Assembly (NCBI RefSeq): GCF_001592285.1
Contig: NZ_BCWQ01000009.1
Location: forward strand, 62,001-126,000
Direction of reading: 5' to 3'
DNA: 64,000 nucleotides
Source: Hydrogenophaga pseudoflava NBRC 102511
GTDB lineage: Bacteria; Pseudomonadota; Gammaproteobacteria; Burkholderiales; Burkholderiaceae_C
Shown here: positions 6,801-15,831 of the stretch, one piece after another
Layout: each line of letters begins with the position of its first letter
Position numbering within the stretch: the first letter of the stretch is position 1
Notes under the pieces: model-generated
Databases searched by the model: none
What the model saw: only the letters and a program-made list of their open reading frames with translations
Told to the model about the DNA's origin: nothing
Made by a program: the position numbers and the translations under genes

Positions 6801-8540
6801 CTATCCGGCCCCTGCGCGCCAGCGCCGTTCGGCCTCGTCCCAGGCGCCCAGCGCCTGCAGGTCGGGCACCCAGGCCAGGCCACTCTTGGCGTCCGACGAC
6901 GCCGCTTCGGGCGTGACCACGACGTCCAGCAAGGCCGGGCGGCCGGCGCGCAACTCGGCCAGGGCGCGGGCGATCGCGCCGTCCAGGTCCTCGGCCTTCT
7001 CCACCCGTTCCCCGTGCATGTGGAAGGCGCGCGCCATGGTGGCGTGGTCGGCGAACTGCAGGTGGGTGCCGACCACCTTGCCGTGCGTCTCCTGCTGGTC
7101 GCGCACCTCGATGGCCCAGGACCCGTTGTTGGCCACGACGATGAGCACCGGCGCCTTCTGCCGCACGGCGGTGTCGATCTCCATGGCGTTGAAGCCGAAG
7201 GCGCCGTCGCCGGTGGCCACCACCACGGTGCGGCCCGGGCAGGCCAGGCTGGCTGCGATGCCGAAGGGTGTGCCGACGCCGATGCAGCCCAGCGAGCCCG
7301 GGTCCAGATAGGTGCTGGCGGGCAGGCCGACGCGCGCGAACGAGAGGAAGTCGCCGCCGTCGGCCACCACGATGGCATCGGCCGGCAGCGCCTCGCGCAG
7401 CGCGGCCAGCACGCGGTTGGGGTGCAGGCGGCCGTCGCGGCCGCTGGGCGCCTCCTTCATGGACTGCTCCAGCTTGGTCGAGCGCTGGCGGTGCTGCTCG
7501 CGCAGGCCGGCCAGCCAGGCACCGTCGCTGGCGGGTGCGGTGGCGGGCGCGGCGTCCACGATGGCCTGCAGCGCCAGCCCGCAGTCGGCCAGCACCTCGA
7601 CTGCGCCGCGCCGGTTGTCGCGCAGCTCGGCGGCGGTGTCGGCAATGCGCAGGAACTGGGCGTCGCCGAAGACCGCAGGGGACCCGAAGGCGAGCTGGAA
7701 GTCGAGCCGGCGGCCGACGGTGACCACCAGGTCCGCCTGGCCCATGACCGAGCCGCGCATGGCCGCGACCACGCTGGGGTGGTCGTCGGGCACCAGGCCC
7801 TTGCTCTCGCCGGTGTCGAGGTAGGCCGCACCCAGCCGGTCGAGCAGGGCACACAGGGCGGGGCCGGCACCGCGCGCCCCGCGGCCGCTGATGAACAGCG
7901 GGCGCCTGGCCGACCACAGCAGGTCCACCGCCGCCTGCACCGCCTGCGGGTGGGGCGGCGCGGGCAGGGCGGCGGGGGGCGCGAACACTTCGGGCAGTTG
8001 CATCGGCACGGCGACGTCGGCGCGCAGGGTGTCGATGGGGAAGTCGAGGTAGACCGGGCCGGGCTCACCCGCTTCGCCCAGCGCACGGGCCGCGGCTTCG
8101 GCCAGTTCCTGCGGCACCAGGTCGGGGTGGCGCACGGTGCGCGCGTAGCGGGTGAGGCTGCGCACCAGTTCGGTGTGCACGATGTCCTGCAGCGCGCCGC
8201 GGTTTTCCTGCGGCGCGGGCGGCAGGCCCGAGAGCACCAGCACCGGGGCCTTGGCGACGTGGGCGTTGGCGATGCCGGTCATGGCGTTGGTGACGCCCGG
8301 CCCGGCCGTGACCAGGGCCACGCCTAGGGTGCCGGTCAGCTGCGCCTCGGCGTGCGCCATGTAGACGGCGGCGCGTTCGTCGCGCACGTCCACGATGCGG
8401 ATGCCCTCGGCGTCCAGCCGCATCCAGATCGGCATGATGTGCCCGCCGCAGAGGGCGTAGACGCGGCGCACGCCACGCGCCTTGAGGAACCGTGCGACGA
8501 CGGCGGCGGCGAACTGCTCGCCGATCGGGGGTGGGGCCAT
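6801..8540 (-). CDS. ThDP-dependent lyase, acetolactate-synthase-like
   Basis: A 579-residue member of the acetolactate synthase/oxalyl-CoA decarboxylase/2-hydroxyacyl-CoA lyase superfamily. The N-terminal Pyr domain carries the cofactor-activating Glu (Glu55 in RDERAAVYMA), a central domain follows, and the C-terminal PP domain has the ThDP motif GDGAFGFN...ANNGSW at about 450-482. It makes or breaks C-C bonds next to a carbonyl. No regulatory small subunit is nearby, so true branched-chain biosynthesis is unlikely. The divergent acyl-CoA ligase suggests a CoA-thioester substrate such as a 2-hydroxyacyl-CoA; this is inference. Confidence 0.85.
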   Translation of the reverse strand: MAPPPIGEQFAAAVVARFLKARGVRRVYALCGGHIMPIWMRLDAEGIRIVDVRDERAAVYMAHAEAQLTGTLGVALVTAGPGVTNAMTGIANAHVAKAPVLVLSGLPPAPQENRGALQDIVHTELVRSLTRYARTVRHPDLVPQELAEAAARALGEAGEPGPVYLDFPIDTLRADVAVPMQLPEVFAPPAALPAPPHPQAVQAAVDLLWSARRPLFISGRGARGAGPALCALLDRLGAAYLDTGESKGLVPDDHPSVVAAMRGSVMGQADLVVTVGRRLDFQLAFGSPAVFGDAQFLRIADTAAELRDNRRGAVEVLADCGLALQAIVDAAPATAPASDGAWLAGLREQHRQRSTKLEQSMKEAPSGRDGRLHPNRVLAALREALPADAIVVADGGDFLSFARVGLPASTYLDPGSLGCIGVGTPFGIAASLACPGRTVVVATGDGAFGFNAMEIDTAVRQKAPVLIVVANNGSWAIEVRDQQETHGKVVGTHLQFADHATMARAFHMHGERVEKAEDLDGAIARALAELRAGRPALLDVVVTPEAASSDAKSGLAWVPDLQALGAWDEAERRWRAGAG

Positions 8541-8566
8541 GTTGGTCTCCGGGGGGATTGACGAAA

Positions 8567-8590
8567 TTGAATTCTGAATTCAGAGTTCAA
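8567..8590. promoter_or_regulatory. candidate GntR operator between ThDP enzyme and CoA ligase
   Basis: A 24-bp near-perfect palindrome: TTGAA (8567-8571) and TTCAA (8586-8590) flank the perfect 12-mer TCTGAATTCAGA (8573-8584), with one mismatched pair. It is centred in the 108-bp divergent promoter and is strongly AT-rich against its surroundings. The GntR protein encoded two genes away is the obvious candidate to bind. Confidence 0.6.
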
Positions 8591-8648
8591 ACAAATCAAG
8601 TCCCGATCCGACCGGGTCGCACCCACGCCATCACCCAGGAGACAGCCC

Positions 8649-10202
8649 ATGGGCCCTTTGCTCACCATCGCCGACGCCGTGGCCACGCACGCCCGGCTCA
8701 CCCCGCACAAGCTCGCGGTGCGCGACTCGTCGCGCCGCCTGACCTATGCCGAATGGGACGCGCGCGCCTCGCGGCTGGCGGCCGGCCTGCTGGGGCTGGG
8801 CCTGGCCCCGGGCGACCGGGTGGGCGTGATCGCGCACAACCGGCTGGAGTGGATGGAGATGTACGCCGGCATGGCGCGCGCCGGGCTGGTGGTGGTGCCG
8901 CTGAACTTCCGCCTGACCGGGCCGGAGATGGCCTACATCCTGGACCACGCTGAGGTGGGTGCGGTGATCGCGGGCCCCAACTTCTGCGCCACGCTGGACG
9001 GCATCCGGGCCGATCTGTCGGTGCCAGCCGACCGCTACGTGGTGCTGGGCGACGCGGCCCCGGCGGGCTGGGCGGCTTACGAGGCGCTGCTGTCCGGCGC
9101 GCGCACCGACGTGGCATTCCCCGTGGTGGCGCCGGAGGACATGTGCGCACTCATGTACACCTCGGGCACCACCGGCCGGCCCAAGGGCGCGATCCGCGCC
9201 CACGCCGGCAGCACGCTGATCGCGCTGGCCACGGCGCTGGAGATGGGCTTCACCCGCGACGACACGGCCCTGCTGGTCATGCCGCTGTGCCACGCCAACT
9301 CGCTGTACTTCGGCACCACCTTCGTGCACCTGGGCGCGACCATCGTGATCGACGACCGGCCCAGCTTCGACGCCGAAGCGGTGCTGAAAACCCTGGCACA
9401 GGACCGCGTGACCTTCACCTCGCTGGTGCCCACGCACTACATCATGATGATGGCGCTGCCCGACGCGGTGAAGAAGGGCTGCGACCTGAGCGCCGTGGGC
9501 AAGCTGATGATCTCCTCGGCCCCGGCGCGGCCCGAGACCAAGCGCGGGATCATGAAGCTGTTTCCCAACGGCAAGCTCTACGAGCTGTACGGCTCGACCG
9601 AGGCCGGCTGGGTCACGCTGCTGCGGCCCGACGAGCAACTGAGCAAGCTCGGTTCGGTGGGGCGCGAATGGGCGGGCAGCGGGGCTATCCGGCTGCTCGA
9701 CCACGAGCGCAACGAGGTGCCGGACGGCGAGGTGGGCGAGCTGTTCTCGCGCACCGCCTATGTGTTCGACGGCTACTGGCGCAACCCCGAGAAGACCGCC
9801 GAGGCGATGGACGGCCACTGGTGTTCGGTGGGCGACATGGCGCGGCGCGACGAGCAGGGCTACATCTGGCTGGTGGACCGCAAGAGCAACATGATCATCA
9901 GCGGCGGCGAGAACGTGTACCCGTCGGAGGTGGAGGCCGTGATCGGCCAGCACCCCGCGGTGCGCGACGTGGCGGTGGTGGGCGTACCACACGACAAGTG
10001 GGGCGAGACGCCGCTGGCGGTGGTGGTGCTGCACCAGGGGGCGGAGGCGACCGAGGCGGTGCTGCGCGACTGGTGCCGCGAGAAGCTGGCGGGCTTCAAG
10101 TGCCCGTCGCGCATCGTTTTCGTGGATGAAACCGAGATGCCTCGAACCGCCACCGGCAAGGTGTTGCACCGTGTCCTGCGTCAGCGTTTCCTGCCGGCCT
10201 GA
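8649..10202 (+). CDS. acyl-CoA ligase (class I adenylate-forming enzyme)
   Basis: A 517-residue AMP-forming ligase that activates a carboxylic acid with ATP and transfers it to CoA. The P-loop TSGTTGRPKG is at 171-180, the YGSTEAG motif near 312-318, the hinge VDRKSNMIISGGENVYPSEVE near 415-435, and the catalytic Lys504 in PRTATGKVLHR. The acid is unknown. The gene shares a divergent promoter with a ThDP lyase, which suggests that the two act in sequence: activation, then C-C cleavage of the CoA ester. The last 22 bp overlap the end of the convergent LysR gene. Confidence 0.92.
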   Translation: MGPLLTIADAVATHARLTPHKLAVRDSSRRLTYAEWDARASRLAAGLLGLGLAPGDRVGVIAHNRLEWMEMYAGMARAGLVVVPLNFRLTGPEMAYILDHAEVGAVIAGPNFCATLDGIRADLSVPADRYVVLGDAAPAGWAAYEALLSGARTDVAFPVVAPEDMCALMYTSGTTGRPKGAIRAHAGSTLIALATALEMGFTRDDTALLVMPLCHANSLYFGTTFVHLGATIVIDDRPSFDAEAVLKTLAQDRVTFTSLVPTHYIMMMALPDAVKKGCDLSAVGKLMISSAPARPETKRGIMKLFPNGKLYELYGSTEAGWVTLLRPDEQLSKLGSVGREWAGSGAIRLLDHERNEVPDGEVGELFSRTAYVFDGYWRNPEKTAEAMDGHWCSVGDMARRDEQGYIWLVDRKSNMIISGGENVYPSEVEAVIGQHPAVRDVAVVGVPHDKWGETPLAVVVLHQGAEATEAVLRDWCREKLAGFKCPSRIVFVDETEMPRTATGKVLHRVLRQRFLPA

Positions 10203-11113
10203 GTCTTCTCCAGGCCGACCGCCCACTGCGCCGCGCTCCCCAGCAGGTGCTCACGGAACACCTGCGCGATGGGCGACAGCTGCTTGGCGCGCGGGTGCAC
10301 CAAGTGCCACTGTGAGCGGATCGGAAACCCACTGACCGGCAGCAGCACCAGGTCGCGGCCGATCTCCTCGGCCTTGAGCGCGTGGCGCGAGACGATGCCC
10401 ACGCCCAGGTGGCCGGCCACGGCTTCCTTCAGCGCCTCGTTGCTGCCCAGCTCCAGCGTGAGCACGGGTGCGAAGCCGGCCGCGGCGAAGTGCCGCTCGG
10501 TCGCCAGCCGGGTGCCCGAGCCGCGTTCGCGCAGGATGAAACGTTCACCCGCCAGCGACGGCAGCGCCACGCGCTGGCGCTGCGCGAGCGGGTGGCTGGC
10601 GGGCGCGATCAGGTGCAGCGGGTTGTCCAGGAACACCTGGTCCTGCAGGTCGATGTCGGCCGGTGGCTGGGACATGACGTAGAGGTCGTCGCGGTTCTCG
10701 CGCAGGCGCTGCACCACACCGTCGCGGTTGAGCACCTCCAGCGCGATGTCGATGCTCGGGTGCTGTTCGCAGAAGCCACCAAGCAGGCGCGGCACGAAGT
10801 ACTTGGCGGTGCTGACCACGGCCACGCTCAGGCGCCCGCGGGTCAGGCCCTTCATGGCGCTGACCTGCTGGCCGAAACGTTCCCATTCGCCGGCGATGGC
10901 TCGCGCAGTCTGCGCCAGCTCGCGGCCGGCCTCGGTGAGAAAGACCTTGCGGCCGATCACCTCGTACAGCGGCAGGCCGATGGACTCGGTGACTTCGCGC
11001 AACTGCATGGACGCGGTCGGCTGCGTCACGTGCAGGGCGCGTGCGGCGGCGCTGACGCTGCCGGTGTCGGCCAGCGCCAGGAACAGGCGCATCTGGCGGA
11101 AGGTGATGTTCAT
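10181..11113 (-). CDS. LysR family regulator, CbbR/CysB-like
   Basis: A 310-residue LysR protein. HTH at about residues 4-63 (TGSVSAAARALHVTQPTASM), then an effector domain beginning GRLSVAVVSTAKYFVPRLLGGF, a stretch very close to CbbR-type regulators of carbon fixation. It is divergent from an SbtA-type bicarbonate transporter with a 90-bp gap holding three dyads, so it probably senses carbon status and controls bicarbonate uptake. CbbR proteins respond to metabolites such as phosphoenolpyruvate, NADPH or RuBP; which applies here is unknown. No RuBisCO gene is in the window. Confidence 0.88.
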   Translation of the reverse strand: MNITFRQMRLFLALADTGSVSAAARALHVTQPTASMQLREVTESIGLPLYEVIGRKVFLTEAGRELAQTARAIAGEWERFGQQVSAMKGLTRGRLSVAVVSTAKYFVPRLLGGFCEQHPSIDIALEVLNRDGVVQRLRENRDDLYVMSQPPADIDLQDQVFLDNPLHLIAPASHPLAQRQRVALPSLAGERFILRERGSGTRLATERHFAAAGFAPVLTLELGSNEALKEAVAGHLGVGIVSRHALKAEEIGRDLVLLPVSGFPIRSQWHLVHPRAKQLSPIAQVFREHLLGSAAQWAVGLEKTQAGRKR

Positions 11114-11152
11114 AGATTTTTATCTATGTTGTGTCGCACAAAAATCGATTTT
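11111..11152. promoter_or_regulatory. three consecutive dyads in LysR/sbtA divergent promoter
   Basis: CATAGAT-TTTT-ATCTATG (11111-11128, overlapping the LysR start codon), TTGTG-TCG-CACAA (11129-11141) and the palindrome AAAATCGATTTT (11141-11152) follow one another without gaps. All are perfect. Such a compact array is expected where a LysR tetramer binds next to promoter elements. Which of them the regulator contacts is not known. Confidence 0.5.
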
Positions 11153-11202
11153 ACTGAATGCATTCCGGTCGCCACAATCCGCGCCCAACCAAGGAACGTC
11201 TC

Positions 11203-12219
11203 ATGAACCTGCACAACCTGGTCGATCCGGCCATCCTGTTTTTTGTGGTCGGCGTGCTGGCCGGCCTGGTCCGCTCGAACCTGGAAATCCCGCCGGCCAT
11301 TTCCCGATTTCTCTCGATGTACCTGCTCATGGCGCTCGGCCTCAAGGGTGGGTTCGCGCTTGCGGCCTCGGGCCTGAATGCGCAGGTGGTGGCGGGGCTG
11401 GGCATCGCCGTGGTGCTGGCGGTGGTGGTGCCGCTGATCGGCTACACGCTGCTGCGGCGCTGGGTCTCGGGCTTTGACGCGGCGGCGCTGGCCGCCACCT
11501 ACGGCTCGGTCAGCGCGGTGACCTTCATCACCGCCACCGGCCACCTCGACAAGCTCGGCCTGCCCTACGGCGGGCACATGGCCGCGGCCATGGCGCTGAT
11601 GGAGTCGCCCGCCATCGTGCTCGCGGTGCTGATGGCCAACCGCCTGCGCCAGCAGCAGACGGCGCCGGCCGGAGTCGTGCTGGGCGGCGGTGCGGCGGTG
11701 CTGGGCGGGCCTCCCGGGGGCGGCGTGTCCACCGACTGGCGCAAGCTGCTGCACGAATCCTTCACCGACGGTTCGCAGCTGCTGCTGATCGGTGCCATGG
11801 TCGTGGGCATCCTGACAGGCGAGGCCGGGCGCGAGGCCATGCAACCGTTCTCGGGCGATCTGTTCAAGGGCATGCTGGCCTTCTTCCTGCTCGACATGGG
11901 CCTGATGGCCGCGCGCAACCTGCCGGGCCTGCGCGGGCGCTCGCCGGTGCTGCTGGCCTATGGCGTGCTGGCGCCGCTGCTGCACGCCTCGCTGGCCTGG
12001 GCCCTGGCGCGCACCGCCGGCCTGCCCGCGGGCGACACCGCGCTGCTGATGACACTGGCGGCCAGCGCGTCCTACATCGCGGTGCCGGCGGTGGTGCGTT
12101 ACGCGATACCGGAGGCCAACCCGTCGCTGTACTTCGGCCTGTCGCTGGGGCTTACCTTCCCGCTCAACCTGCTGCTGGGCATTCCGCTGTACACGCACCT
12201 GGCGACGACGCTGCCCTGA
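11203..12219 (+). CDS. sbtA: sodium-dependent bicarbonate transporter, SbtA family
   Basis: A 338-residue inner-membrane protein with about ten hydrophobic segments arranged as two similar halves. The N-terminal pattern DPAILFFVVGVLAGLVRSNLEIPPAISRFLSMYLLMALGLKGG is characteristic of SbtA (formerly DUF897), as is YGSVSAVTF in the core. Cyanobacterial SbtA imports bicarbonate with sodium and is gated by the PII-like SbtB. A short central loop (about 160-190, glycine-rich) separates the halves. The ATG at 11203 fits a ribosome-binding site AAGGAA; upstream in-frame codons lie in the operator region. No sbtB is adjacent. Substrate assignment rests on family. Confidence 0.85.
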   Translation: MNLHNLVDPAILFFVVGVLAGLVRSNLEIPPAISRFLSMYLLMALGLKGGFALAASGLNAQVVAGLGIAVVLAVVVPLIGYTLLRRWVSGFDAAALAATYGSVSAVTFITATGHLDKLGLPYGGHMAAAMALMESPAIVLAVLMANRLRQQQTAPAGVVLGGGAAVLGGPPGGGVSTDWRKLLHESFTDGSQLLLIGAMVVGILTGEAGREAMQPFSGDLFKGMLAFFLLDMGLMAARNLPGLRGRSPVLLAYGVLAPLLHASLAWALARTAGLPAGDTALLMTLAASASYIAVPAVVRYAIPEANPSLYFGLSLGLTFPLNLLLGIPLYTHLATTLP

Positions 12220-12410
12220 GCAAAGGTGGTGAATGTGCGGGGGGCCGTGGGGGCGGCCATGGCGTGTTGTCCTACACGCGCATGCGGCGCCTTCCGATGC
12301 GGCCGGAGGGAGCCGAAAACCAGAATGGGTTCACTCGGCAGGGAAGAGGACCGACCCGCCAGAGTCCTTCCAACCACGCTCCCCTGGAGCTTCGAGAAAA
12401 GGAACCACCC

Positions 12411-13064
12411 ATGAACAAGCGCAACCTCCCCCGCACGCTGCTGCTGGCCGCCACGGTCAGCCTGGCCTCTGCCGCCGGTGCCCAGACGGTCGACAACTGG
12501 ACCAATGGCGACGGCTCGCTCGCCTGGCGCAACGGCACGAACGAGCTGTGCTGGCGCAACAGCAACTGGACGCCGGCCACCGCCCACCCCGACTGCGACG
12601 GCGCCATCAAGCCGCCGCCTCCGCCCGCCCCCGTGGCGCAGGCGCCTGTCCCGGCACCGGTGCCTGTGCCAGCTCCCGCACCAGCCCCCGCGCCTGCGCC
12701 AGCCCCGGTGCAGGCGATGACCTTGCAGGCCGAGACCCTGTTCGATTTTGACAAGGCGGTGCTCAAGCCGGCCGGCAAGGCCGCGCTCGACGGCCTGGTG
12801 GCCGAGCTCTCGAAGGTGAACGTCGAAACCATCATCGCCGTGGGCCACACCGACGCCACCGGCACCGAGGCCTACAACCAGTCGCTGTCGGTGCGCCGCG
12901 TCGGCGCGGTCAAGGCCTACCTGGTGAGCAAGGGCGTGCCGAGCGAGCAGATCAAGACCGAAGGCCGCGGCGAGTCGCAGCCGGTGGCGTCCAACCAGAC
13001 CCGCGAGGGCCGCGCCCAGAACCGCCGCGTGGAGATCGAGGTGGTGGGCACGCAGAAGCCCTGA
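12411..13064 (+). CDS. OmpA-family outer-membrane/periplasmic protein
   Basis: A 217-residue protein: Sec signal peptide (residues 1-24, ending SAAGAQ), a short region with two Cys and WRNGTNELCWRN, a Pro/Ala-rich linker of APVPAP units at about 67-103, and a C-terminal OmpA domain (about 108-213) with the peptidoglycan-binding pattern VGHTDATGTEAYNQSLSVRR and RRVEIEV. No beta-barrel is present, so it likely tethers an outer-membrane or periplasmic complex to peptidoglycan. A 191-bp leader precedes it, with a GAAAAGGAA ribosome-binding site. Very similar short OmpA proteins are widespread and abundant in Comamonadaceae. Confidence 0.9.
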   Translation: MNKRNLPRTLLLAATVSLASAAGAQTVDNWTNGDGSLAWRNGTNELCWRNSNWTPATAHPDCDGAIKPPPPPAPVAQAPVPAPVPVPAPAPAPAPAPAPVQAMTLQAETLFDFDKAVLKPAGKAALDGLVAELSKVNVETIIAVGHTDATGTEAYNQSLSVRRVGAVKAYLVSKGVPSEQIKTEGRGESQPVASNQTREGRAQNRRVEIEVVGTQKP

Positions 13065-13091
13065 GGACGGGAGCCGGGGCTGACCGTGTGG

Positions 13092-15695
13092 TCAGGCCTC
13101 GGCGCGCAGCGTGAAGCAGAAGCGCGCGCCCTGGCCGGGCGCCGCCTGCACCGTGATGCGGCCGCCGTGCCGGTCCACGATGCGGCGCACCGTGGCCAGG
13201 CCCACCCCGGTGCCCTGGAATTCGCTGGGGTGGTGCAGGCGCTGGAAGGGTTCGAACAGGTGGCCGGCCTTGGCCATGTCGAAGCCAGCGCCGTTGTCGC
13301 ACACACAGAAGCCGCTCAGGCCATCGACCGTGTCCCTGCAGAAGCGGATGTGCGCCTGGGGTGTCCGGGCGCTGTACTTCCAGGCGTTGTCCAGCAGGTT
13401 GACCAGCAGGGCCTCGGCCAGGGCCGCGTCGCAGTCGGCCACGAGGCCGGGTTCCACCTCCACCACCACCTGGCGCGCCGGTTCGGCCGCGGCCAGCTCG
13501 GCCAGGCGCCGCGTGGCGATGGTCGACAGGTCGACGCGGGTGCGGTCCAGCGGCTTGTTGGTGTGGTGCGAGAGGGCCAGCAGGCCCTCGATGAGTTCGC
13601 CCATGCGGCGCGTGCCATCCTGGATGCGCAGCAGGTGCTGGCGCCCCTCGTCCCCCAGCAGGCCCGCAAATTCGTCCATCAGGATCTGCACGAAGCCGTT
13701 GATCGTTCGCAGGGGCGCGCGCAGGTCGTGGGTGACGGCGGCGGCGAAGGCGTTGAGCTCCCGGTTGGCCGCGCTGAGCTCGGCGGTGCGTTCGATGACG
13801 CGCTGCTCCAGCTCGGCGTTGAGGCGGCGGATCTCCTGTGCCGCACGCTCACGCTCGGTCAGGTCCTGCACGTAAGACACGCGGCGCACGGGGCGGCCGT
13901 CGGCGTCGCGCAGCACCGTGAGGTCGATCAGCACCGGGAAGATGCGGCCGTCGCGTGTGATGTGCTCGGTTTCGAAGACCATGTGGTCGTTCACATACGC
14001 CTGCTCCAGAGCGGCCCTCAGGCCGGGCAGGGCGCGCTCGGGGTACAGGCTGGCGACCGGCAGGCCGGTCAGCTCCCGGGCGGTGTAGCCCCGCTGCTGC
14101 GCGAAGGTGGGGTTGGCGGCGATGAGGGTTTCGGTTCGCACATCGGAGATCAGCAGTCCGACCTCGCTGTGCTCAAAGGCCTCGGCCCACAGGCGCAGGC
14201 CGGCCTCGGCCCTGCGGCGTTCGGTCAGGTCCTGGAACGACACGAGCATGCCGTCGGGCAGGGCAATGCCGCCGGATTCGGCGATGCAGGTGCTGCCGTC
14301 ATAGCAGCGCAGCTCGTATTCGGCGGTGGGCAGCGCCATGGGCGTCTTGCCAACGTGTGGCAACGCGTTCCGCCAGCGTTCGCGGGCCGCTTCCCGGGCC
14401 GGCCCCTCCGGGAAGGCCTGCACGAACCACTGGTCAACATGGGGCACGTGGCGGATGTCGTAGCCGAGCAGCTGTGTGAAGCGGGCATTGAGCAGCAGCA
14501 CCTGGCCGTCCGCAGCCACAAAGGCCATCGCCACCGGCGCATGGTCGAACAGCATCTGGAAGCGCTCGCGGCTTTCGCCCAGTGCGTTCACCAGGCGGGC
14601 CATGGAGCGGGCAAACACGGCGACCTCACCGCTGCCCGCCACCTCCGGCAGGCTCACCAGCGGGCGGTTCACGTCGAGGTCGGCCACGGCCTGGCTCAGG
14701 CGCTCCATGGGGCGCAGCTTGCGGCCCATGGCCCACCAGGTGATCCAGGAGAACATCAGCGCCGACACCAGGCCCACGGCCAGCGCGCGCCAGCCCATGC
14801 GCCGGGCGTCGGCGAAGGCGGTCGCTTCGTCCAGCCGCACCAGCACCGTCCAGCCCAGGCCGGGGTAGGGGTGCGTGCCCAGGGCCGGCGCGGCGGCCGT
14901 GAGGTAGCGCCGGCCGTCGGGCCAGGTTTCGATCGCGGTGCCCACACGGCCCGCCTTCGAACCGGTGAACACCGTGAGCGACGACAGGTTGGTCGCGTCG
15001 CGGGCGGGCAGCGTGGGGCTGCCCACGATGACTTCGCCGTCCCGGTTGACCAGCAGCATCTCCAGCCCTGGCACGTCCAGCTGGTCCAGCAGCTGGTGGC
15101 GCACCTGGTAGGCCCAGTCCAGGCTGAGGTGGGTGGCGAGCACGCCGATGAAGTGTCCCTGGCGGTCGAGCAGGGGCAGCGAAATGTCCATCAGCCGCAG
15201 CGGCAGCTCGTCCAGCTCGGGCGGGGGCAGCAGCTTGCCCAGCAGCACGGCGTCGTGGATGTCTTCCTGGTGCAGGCGCTGCCGGCCGCCGATGAACCAC
15301 GAGCGCTGCGACACATCCGCGCCGTTGATGCGCGGTTCTGTGCTGGCCAGAATGCGGCCCTGCGTGTCGGTGATGCCGATCCAGGCGTAGAAGGGATAGA
15401 TGGCTTTCTTGGTCAGGAGCAGGGCCTGCTTGTCCTGCGCGGCCCGTTGCGGGTCGCGCAGGCGCTCAAGGCTGGCAATGAAGCGCAGCTCGGTGGTGCG
15501 CGCGTGCATGTCCTGGTCGAGCTGCGAGGCCATGCGGGTGACCAGGATGCGCTGCAGCCGGAACTGGTCGGCTTCGATCTGCTGCCGCACCAGGTGCGTG
15601 GTGAGCAGCACATAGCCCACCGCGCCGGCCACGGCCAGGCCACCGATGAGCAGCACCAGCTGCAGCCGAAGACTGTTGCGCAGACCAGAAGACAC
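13092..15695 (-). CDS. orphan hybrid-free sensor histidine kinase with Cache and two PAS domains
   Basis: An 867-residue membrane kinase. Order: N-terminal transmembrane segment (about 10-32), large periplasmic Cache-type sensor (about 35-310), second transmembrane segment (about 315-338), HAMP-like linker, PAS 1 (about 395-510), PAS 2 (about 525-640, with RRAEAG and LTERERAAQE coiled coils), HisKA with His656 (AVTHDLRAPL), and HATPase with N box NLLDNAWKY, DNGAGFD and GTGVGLAT. The C-terminal half resembles bacteriophytochrome-type kinases. No response regulator is adjacent, so its partner must be elsewhere. It converges on the OmpA gene. Confidence 0.9.
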   Translation of the reverse strand: MSSGLRNSLRLQLVLLIGGLAVAGAVGYVLLTTHLVRQQIEADQFRLQRILVTRMASQLDQDMHARTTELRFIASLERLRDPQRAAQDKQALLLTKKAIYPFYAWIGITDTQGRILASTEPRINGADVSQRSWFIGGRQRLHQEDIHDAVLLGKLLPPPELDELPLRLMDISLPLLDRQGHFIGVLATHLSLDWAYQVRHQLLDQLDVPGLEMLLVNRDGEVIVGSPTLPARDATNLSSLTVFTGSKAGRVGTAIETWPDGRRYLTAAAPALGTHPYPGLGWTVLVRLDEATAFADARRMGWRALAVGLVSALMFSWITWWAMGRKLRPMERLSQAVADLDVNRPLVSLPEVAGSGEVAVFARSMARLVNALGESRERFQMLFDHAPVAMAFVAADGQVLLLNARFTQLLGYDIRHVPHVDQWFVQAFPEGPAREAARERWRNALPHVGKTPMALPTAEYELRCYDGSTCIAESGGIALPDGMLVSFQDLTERRRAEAGLRLWAEAFEHSEVGLLISDVRTETLIAANPTFAQQRGYTARELTGLPVASLYPERALPGLRAALEQAYVNDHMVFETEHITRDGRIFPVLIDLTVLRDADGRPVRRVSYVQDLTERERAAQEIRRLNAELEQRVIERTAELSAANRELNAFAAAVTHDLRAPLRTINGFVQILMDEFAGLLGDEGRQHLLRIQDGTRRMGELIEGLLALSHHTNKPLDRTRVDLSTIATRRLAELAAAEPARQVVVEVEPGLVADCDAALAEALLVNLLDNAWKYSARTPQAHIRFCRDTVDGLSGFCVCDNGAGFDMAKAGHLFEPFQRLHHPSEFQGTGVGLATVRRIVDRHGGRITVQAAPGQGARFCFTLRAEA

Positions 15696-15831
15696 GTTGA
15701 TGCGGTGAGGGCGGAGGCTCCGCCGCGGTGATCGGAGAAGGGCTTGTAACCCGGGAGGGGCCGTTGTACAAGATCCTGCCCGGCGCTCCCCGGATGCCCT
15801 TGTCAGAATTGACGGTGCGCGATGGCTGTCG

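Noticed and set aside
12220-12410. The 191-bp leader of the OmpA-like gene as a riboswitch or small RNA
   Set aside because: I could not recognise a conserved riboswitch core or a convincing terminator/anti-terminator pair.
13086-15731. A very long open frame (881 codons) on the plus strand opposite the sensor kinase gene
   Set aside because: It encodes low-complexity Gly/Ala/His/Gln-rich sequence with no domain, while the minus strand gives a full kinase. Antisense open frames are expected in DNA of this GC content.
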